Origin: Candidatus Aenigmatarchaeota archaeon
GTDB lineage: Archaea; Aenigmatarchaeota; Aenigmatarchaeia; QMZP01
NCBI GenBank assembly: GCA_016198605.1
Contig: JACQIG010000080.1
Coordinates: 1 to 39,197 of the forward strand
Reading direction: 5' to 3'
Length of the DNA: 39,197 nucleotides
Program-made: the position numbers and the translations under genes
In this document: positions 28,501 through 37,500 of the stretch, in pieces
How the letters are laid out: each line of letters opens with the position of its first letter
How positions within the stretch are numbered: position 1 is the first letter of the stretch
Notes under the pieces: generated by a model
The model's input: only the letters and a program-made list of their open reading frames with translations
Told to the model about the DNA's origin: nothing
Databases searched by the model: none

Positions 28501-31500
28501 GTGAAGACCTCTACCGGCCTCCTTGGAGGGCTAGGCAATGGCACGGAAGACTTGCTTATCCTCAGGCTGTTCATCACAAAGGTCAGGTCTCCGTTGTCGC
28601 CGCCAGCTATCAGGTCAATGTCGTTGTCCCTGTCGTAATCGCCTGATGTCAGCCCGAATGCATTGGGCACGTTTGCAACTATGAAGGGGTTGGTGACCAG
28701 CCCTCCCTCCCTGGAGAAGAACATCCTTATGTTGCCGTCAAAGCTGAGCGTGAACAGGTCAAGCTTGCCTGAGTAATCCACGTCTGCCGTGGTCAGGCCA
28801 TGTGCAAAGGCGCCTACGTCAGTGAACACGAAGCCGTTGTATTTCCCTTCCTCAAACACCAGCCTCTCCACCTGGCCGAGCCTGTCACCCACCATTATGT
28901 CCACCTGGCCGTCAAGGTCATAATCCCCAGTGGTTATGCCGAATGGGAGGTCCCTGGTAGTGATCGTCTGGTTGAACACCATTGACTCGTTGGTGACGCC
29001 GGGGGCGGTCATGTTGTTGGCATATATATTCACCTGGCCCAGCTGTGTCCCGACTACGACATCAAATATATTGTCGTTGTTGAAATCTGAAACCGCAAGA
29101 CCGTATGCCCAGTCATCAAGGTCCAGCAGCGTTATGTTGTTCACGAACACGCCCTGGCTGTTGTTGTAGAATTGCACCTTCCCGCTCTCTGTCCCGACCA
29201 GCAGGTCAGGATATCCGTCCCTCTCAAAGTCTGCCGAGGCCATGCCCCATGCCGTTTCGCCTATGTCATCTATCAATACCTGGGTGAAGTTGACGTTCTT
29301 CGTCTTGTTGTTGTTCGTGTAGAATATCCCATTGTTCTTGTACATGACTATCCTGCCCGTGTCGGTCCCTGCAACGAAGTCAATCTTCATGTCATTCTGG
29401 AAGTCGTTGCTCGTAAGGCCCCTGACCCTCTCACCGGGTATCGGTTCCAGCGGCCTCGGGCTGAAGAACAGCAGGTCCGGTATCTGCTCCGGCACGAACT
29501 TCTTGGTAAGGAATGTGGCGTTCAATATGTTGTTGGACCTGTCCGGGTCTGCCGGCAGGTTGAGCGTGTTGGCCTCTGCAAACACTGTCCTGTTGCCCAG
29601 CTGGCCTGCCGTCTGCCAGTTCACAGAGACATTCACCAGCCCGCCGGCAGGCACGGTGATGTCCTTGAAGTCTATCCTGTTATCTATGTCCACGGAATCC
29701 CTGTAGAAGCTTATCCTCACCCCGCTTGCATCAAACTGGTTCAGGCCCTGTATTGTTGCGGTGACATTGACCACCTGGCCTTCAAACACCGGAGCAGGTG
29801 GGTTGAAGTGCATGGCAACAACGGCAAGGTCAGGCCCGTCAATGAATATGCCTGCTGACGCATTGTTGTTCAGGTAGCTTGACTCAAAGGTGCCGGAGGA
29901 CCTCTCTATATTGACAACCACTGTCTTGTTCCCTGCAAATCCTGTTGTATCCCAGGCTATGCTTGCGTTCTCCTCGCCGGTTATGTTAAGCGAATCCCTT
30001 CCCACTTCAATCCCGTCCGCAGTGAAGGACACATTCACGCCATTTGCGAACTTGCCTCCTGTGTTTCTTATGAGCGCAGTCACATTGACCGGGGATCCTG
30101 TTATTGTTGTGGCTGGTGGCTCAAATGTTATGTCCTGGGCGCTTACAGTCAGGTCAGGCCCTGGGAGGACAGTCAGGTTTGTCAAGGAGGATATGACATT
30201 GCCAGCCTGGTCTGTCGCCGTAATGTTAGCCGTGAATGTGCCTGCGTTTGGCGGACCTTTGAAAGTGGCTGTAAAGATGTCACCCGAGCCTGATAGCACT
30301 ATGGATGAATTGAAGGGCAAGGAAGCCGACACGGATTTGACGGCTATGTCATCCGTTGCATTCACCCTTACCAATATGATGTCATTGGTGAATGCATTCT
30401 CAAATTCTATCATGTTTATGGCAGGCAGAGACTGGTCTATTACAAAGCTCCCTTCCATGCTTGCAGTATTGCCTGCAGAGTCAGCAGCGCTTATGCCGAT
30501 GGAGAATGCGCTTGTGATAGAGCCGTTTGACCTGAACCTGTAAGCTCCGCTCCTCCTGCCCCTCGGGTCTGTCGCGAGGGTGAACCTGCTGTCATTTATG
30601 CCGAAGGAGGAGATGTTGCTGAAGCCCGCGTCCACCGTCCCGAATATCTCGGCCTCCGGCTTCGTGACAAATGCGCCGCCCACGGCGAAGTTGTCTATCG
30701 TTATGTTAAGGCGCGTGTTGTCCACGACGAATATGTCTGAGAGCTTCCCTACGGCATGCACGCCGTCTGTTGTGGTTATGTTAACCCTGGTAAACCCGTC
30801 AAATACGGTTGTGTCCCACACAAGTTCAGAGGCATTGCCCGCATTTGCTATCTCCACCCATTCCCCCTGCAGGAAGTATTGGGCAGGGTTGTCCTCAAAC
30901 CGCGGCGCAAATTCAGAAGGCTGCCAGTAGTACAGTGTGGAATCCACGGGGCCCTCATTATCGTTGTTAACGGAGAATTTTATGGTATTGTTCCCGCCCC
31001 ACTGGGAGGTGCCGTTGGGCTGGAAGATGGTTATTATCGGCACATCATTTATCACGTCTATGAACTCCGACTGCTCCGGCGATGAGTTTGCGTTATTGTT
31101 CCTGTCTTTTGCTGATACGAAGAATGTTATGTTGTTGCCCTGCCTAAGGTCCCAGTCCACATCCGTCCTGTTAAGTGTTGCCCTGAATGTGTTCCCACCC
31201 AGGAAAGCCATGCTCCTGTTTCCTTGCATACCTGCAACACCAAAGAATAACCTGGCTGAGCTGGTGTCCACGCCCACTCCTACATCAAATATGTTCACAG
31301 TGAAGTCAACATTGGCTGAATTCTCCCTTATGTCAGCTGGTATAAGCGTTATGGTGGAGAACGTCGGAGCTATCTGGTCTAGTATCACAGATATTGATTC
31401 GTTGGCCTCGTTATTTGACCTGTCAAGATCCAGTCTGGCATTGTTTGGGTCAATCTGCGCTATTATTGTGTGGTTGCCGACAGCGGCCTTCCAGTTGACA

Positions 31501-34500
31501 GACGCATTGGCAGCAGAGCCAGCAGCTATGTTGATGCCGCTGTTGCCAATCAGCACGCTTGCATTGTCAAGGAAGAATGATACAGTCACGCCATTCACAT
31601 CCACGCTGCCAAGGTTCCTCACTAGGGCCTTTATGGCAACAGTATCCGCCTCCAGCGGCGTGTCATCGGAGAAGGAGATGTCTCCAGGGAATATGGCCAG
31701 GTCTGTGTAGACGTTCAGGAACCTTGCAGAACTTATGCCATTGCCAATCCCATCGCTGCACCTCATCTGCCATGTCTTCCTCCCCTCTGAAATGCCTGTT
31801 GCAGTAATATTTGTCTCTACTGACTCATTTGCCTGCGTGGTGGAGAATATGGTGCTGCCTATCACTAAAGAGCACGTAAAGTTATCTTCTTCTACATCTT
31901 CAACTGCAAAGGTAAACGTCTGGTTTGGTATTGTCATATTAGTCTCATCAGGTGGCGCTATCAGAGTCACAACAGGCAGGTCATTCACGCTGTTCACGAA
32001 TACAAAGAATGACGCCTGTGCTGTCAATCCGCCTGTGTCTATAGCCTCTACAAATATCTCCGAGGAGCCGAATTCATTTGGAGCGGGATCCGTGCAATTG
32101 ACAAACCTGTCTCCTGCTATGGAGCATGATATCAGCGATGCATTGCTTTGTGACAGGATGGAGAAGTTGAGCTGGCTGCCGCTATCCTCCACATCAGAAG
32201 CGAAAGCGAACAGGTCAATCCAGTTGTCAGCGGGGTTCTGGTCCTCATTTATGGTCTGGTTGGGTATTGGTCCCAGCACAGGCTGGTCATTGACGGGCTC
32301 CACGATTACCCTGAACCCTCCAAACCCTTTTGTGGAGCCGTCAAATGCGGATATGGCTATGTCAGAGGACCCGAACTGGTTCGGCGCTGGCGTGGTGCAG
32401 TTTATGAAGCGGATGTCAAACAGGGAGCATGATATCAGGCCCGGGTTTGACTGCGCCTCTATTGCAAAGGCAAGGTCGGTCAGGTTCTGCTCCACGTCAG
32501 TGGTGAAGGCAAACAGGTCTATCGTGAAGTTCGGTTCCGTGTCCTCAAGGACGCTCTGGTTGGGGATGCCAGCAATGGCCGGCGGGTTGTTGGTTGTTAT
32601 CGTAAGCGTGCTCACATTGGTGGCAAGCAGCTTGTCAAATGTCACGTTGACCTTGACAGGGTAGTCGCTTGGAGCGGCCGGGGCCCTGAACCTTATGTTG
32701 TAGCTGCCTGCCTGGTCTGTTATGGCAATGAAATCTGACAAGTCTGTCATGAATGGGGCCGGGTCCGCGGAGCCGCTTATGCCAAGCGAGCTGAACCTTA
32801 TCCTCCCGTCTCCTCCTTTCCCGCCTGTCTCGCCCTCGCAGACATTAAGGAAGAAGGCATCCCCGCCCTTTGCCTTAACAGTATTGTTTGACAGCAGCCG
32901 CTCTTTTGCCACAAGATGTATGGAACCTCCGGAGCCGCCCCCGGTTGGGTGGAACGCCGGGTTGCTGTTGCCATCCTCCCCGTTGGACAGTACCTGCCCC
33001 TGGCTGGCATTGATAGTGCCGGCGAAGATGAATATTATGCCCCCTCCGCTGCCGCCCCTGGTCCCGGAGTAGTGGCTCTCCCCGCCTGCTGAACCAAGGA
33101 ACATCCTGGAAAGATCAGGCGTGCCATATATCCCGCCTCCCTGGCCTTCGTCGTTCCCCCCATCCTCGCCCTTCAAGCCTAGGGTCCCATAGCCTCCGCC
33201 TCCTGATGGCGAATCTCCAGTGCAACCTACACAGGCATCAGGGCCCCCGCCCCCCCCTCCGCCGCCGTTGGACTGGTTGGATATAGCGCCTTCGCCGGTG
33301 AAGCTTTCGCCCTGGAGGCCTCCTGCCCGCGAGCAGGAGTTGGTGGGCCTCGTAAGGCTCCTGTAGCCCTTGCCAGAGGCATCAATTTTCCCGCCGGCGT
33401 TTATTTCCACCCTGCCGGTGGCCCTGAAGGCAACCACTCCTCCGGTTGTCCCGTCCCACGGCCTGGCGGTTATGCTGCCGGAATTGATTACCACGTCAGT
33501 GAACTGGGGCACCCTTATTATGTTTGCCCTGTCCGCACCGCCGGTGGAATAGCTGTTCTCAAGGGCCGTGTCAAATGTTATGATGTTGCCTAGTGCCGAC
33601 CTCACTTTCTTGAACTCAAACACGCCGGCATCCTGGCCGCGAAGCTGGATGACCAGCACTTCATCGCCGGCAGCGAAGCCCACTGTGCTGCCGACAGCCG
33701 CGCTTGTGGACGTGTTTGGCGCATTGGACGCCAGGGAGGTGTACGTATTGACTATGAGGTTTGAGTTGATAGTGAGGTTGCCGTCAGACCCATCACCGAG
33801 TATCTGGAACTTCTTCAGGGGCGTGCCATTCAGGAAACCTGCCACCTCCACCCCTTCCACTGGCGTGCCATTGGAAAGCGTGACAAACCCTGAGACGTTT
33901 ACAGGGAAGCTGATGAACGTGGTGGATGGCAGCAGCGCCTCTGATATGGACAGCTGGTCAACAAGGAATGTGTCGTTTGATTTTGCAATGTTCAGGTCGG
34001 CGTCCCTTGCCTCAACAAACGCGGCCCATATGCCTGTCTTGTTTACCAGGGCTGCCGGAGCCGTGAACAGGTTGCCGGCGCCGGCGCCATTGACCCTCTC
34101 CAGCACCGCAATGCCGTCAGGGTCAATCAGCGTGAAATTGACGAACAGCAGGTTGTTGTCCGGGTCGTCAACCCTTGCCTGCAGCGTAAGGTTGAAGGTC
34201 GTATTGGTGAACAGCCCAGGCAATGTCTTGATCTCCCTTATTATGGGATCCGTCTTGGTCTGGTAAGAGAACAGGGCGGAGCTGGCGCTGTTGTTTGCAG
34301 GGTCGGCTGCTGTCACGAAATATGTCACCGTCACTGGATTGACTGATGCGGGGATTACGCCTTCAAATATGCCTGACTGCCCGGTGCCCGAAAGCTGGAC
34401 CATCGGGACGCTTATGAACGAGCCTGAGCCAGGCCTGAAGGAAAGGTTTATTGACGCTATGGCCGCATTGTCTGAAGCGATCGCCTGTATGGTGACGTTC

Positions 34501-37500
34501 TCTGTGGGCGTCACCTGCCCGCTCACCTGCGTCACGCTTGATATCACCGGCAGGTCGCCATCGGCTATGTAGGCTTGTTCAGAGGAATTAATTGCATTGC
34601 CTGACACGTCCTGCGCATTTATGAAGAATGTCACGCCAGTTGTAAAGCCGGGGGCCGGTATGACTGCCACTGAACCGAAGCCGGCGGCAAACAGCAGGGA
34701 GTTGGCCATCAGCACATCGCCGTCCGTGGCCGAGTTCCAGCTGCTTCCACCCACATCAGAGGACGGCGGCCAGAAGCCCAGGCCGACGACTCTCCCCTGG
34801 TTTATCCCCTTTGTCGCAACCAGTACCCTGCCGTCTCCCCAGTTGGCTACAGTGTCAGAGCCCGAAGTCGCCGCAGTGGCCGCAGCCCTGGAGCTCCCGG
34901 TTGATAAAGTGTTGAATCCCTTCAGTATCGGATGGCCTGGCTGCAATATGCTGACAGAGCTGCTGCCTCCTGCACTGCCGCTGCCTGGGGGGATTGTATA
35001 GTAATTGCCTGCGGCAAACCTCCCTTGCAGCTCAAGGCAGCCGCCATTGTATGAAAACACAGCCGTGACAACCCCTCCGCCATTGTCAACGTAATCCGCC
35101 AGGGCATTGCCCAGCTGGACCGAATTGGCATAGCAGTTATCGCTCCATGTTATTACAGCATCATAATCCTGCAGCTGCGACAGGGTAGGCGTGGATGAGC
35201 TGGCAGCCATGGTGTCAACGCTCCTTATGAAGCTGAACTGCAGCAGCTTGCTGCGCACATCGTCAAGAAGCCCCTGTGAATCTGCGCCAAGCACCAGGAC
35301 GTCAATCTTCCTGCCTATTAAGGCGCTTGAAAGGTTTATGGGAACGCTGCTGAAGCTGCCATTGCCATGCCTGAAGAACAGCGACGCGTTCCCTACCCTT
35401 ACATTGTCCTCAATGTCAGCGAACACTTCCACCGGCGCAGTGGCATTCGGGAACGGCGGGTCTATCCCTATGCCGGTTATGTTTGGCGGATCCCCGTCGG
35501 CGACAAAGCTTTTCATGGCTGTCGCTGTCTCAAAGCCGTGGTTGTCCTGGGCCGAAATGAAGTAGGAGACGTTCAGCGTGGCATTGAAGCCGGGTATTGT
35601 GGCGGAATACGCGCTACCGCTGCTGGACATGCTTATGCCGTCAAAGCAGCTCGCAAGGCTTGTGCACCTTCCCGCCGCCTGTATTTCGAACATGGCCTTC
35701 ATCTCTGCTGCCGTCAGCGACCGGTTGAACACCATCGCCTCATCTATCATCCCACGGAAGCACCTGCCGGGGTCGTCAGTGCAGCCTATCCGTATTGGTC
35801 CCGGCTGCGTATTGGCAGGCACGCCGGCGGACAATGGCGACTCCTGCACGAATTCGCCATTCATGTAGAACTTCACTGTAGTTCCGCCTTCGTATGTTAG
35901 TGCGACCTGGGTCCACTTATTCAGCGGCGCTGACGGACCGGAAGTCTGGAACGCGTCATCGCACCAGAACGCCATTGACAGCTGGCCATTGCTCTTTATT
36001 GACAGGAGGGAGCCCTGGCCAGTGCATGAAATTGCCCCATAGGCGACTATCCCATTGTAAGTCGCGTCAGGGTAGGCCGTGGGATAAATCCATGCCGCCA
36101 TAGTCCTCGGGCTGTTCCCCATGGGAAGGTCGGTTGCGCTGGCCCTCCTGACATAGTCATTTATCCCGTCAAGGCTGAATGCCTCACCCATTGCCCCTGC
36201 ACCGAATCCTGCGCCGTTCTGCAGGAAACCCTGGTTGCTGCCAGCCACGTCATCGGCATTCCCTTCGGCAGGCCACCAGCTGGCAGGCTCCTGTGGGAAG
36301 CCTGTGCATACGTTTTCCGGGCTGCACTCGCTGAACCCGCCTGAATTAAACAGGGACTCTATTTCCACGGCGGACAATGCCCTGTCAAATACCATTGCGT
36401 CATCTACCTGGCCATTCAGGTTGGCGCCGCAGTAACTGCTTCCGCCTATCTGGAGCGTATTGCTGGATGCCAATGAGCCTGTCCTTGGACCGCTGTTGCG
36501 CAGGACGCCGTCAACATAGATGCTTGACGCTGTGCCATTGAAAGTACCGGCAACATGGTGCCATTGCCCATCATTTATCGCTATGTCGGCATCTAGCCAC
36601 GGCCCCGCTCCTATCCAGAAGCCCGGCTTCCCTGCCCCCGCAACATTGTTCTCATTGAGCCACATTATGTAGCCCGAGCTTGCGCACCCGTTTGTCTTCA
36701 CCAGGACGTTTGCCGAAGCCTTTGCGTCCAGCGTCTTTACCCATGCCGATACGGTTACTTCCGAGGATGGGTTAAGGTTTGGATTGCTGGGAACGTCCAC
36801 CCTTCCGCTGATCCCGTCAAGGTTGAATGCCTCGCCTGATTTCCCTGCAGCGAAGCCCGCGCCGCCAACCAGCACCCCTCCATTGCCGCCAGCAACGTCA
36901 GCAGCAGCCCCGTCCGCCGGCCACCAGGCAATCAGGCCAGAAGGCGGCTGCACGCAGGATGCCTGGGAACAGGAAAGCTCGCGCTCCATGCTGAAGAACA
37001 GGGTCGCATTTGAGACGGCGAAATCATCCGTGATGCCAGCCATTATTGAGACGTCCTGGTTTAGGTTGGGGAATATTGGCGTCTGGGTGATGTTCTCTAT
37101 GTCAGGGTGGGTTGTGGTGTCAAATGAGAAAGCCCCTGATCCTACTGTCGTGAAATCAAGATCGGTTATATTAACGAAATAGCCCACCATAGTTGTGGCA
37201 TTAGTCGGGGGTATTGATGCCTTGTATGTTCCGTTCAGGCTGTTGCCAGAGACGCGCGCCATCTGCACGCTCTGCAGCTGGCCTCCGCCTGCCTGGAAGA
37301 AGAGCCTTGATTCAAATATGCCCGAATTGTCGCTTGCATTGGCCTCTACCGTGATGTTCCTCTCAGCGCTCTGGAAGCCGCTGATGTTTGTGATGCCTTC
37401 CAGCACAGGAGGCGTTATGTCAGCCACCCTGCCCGTCAGCGTAACGGTCAATACGCCCTCGTCAGGGTCGTTTGACCTGAACGTGATGTTTCCCGTAAGG

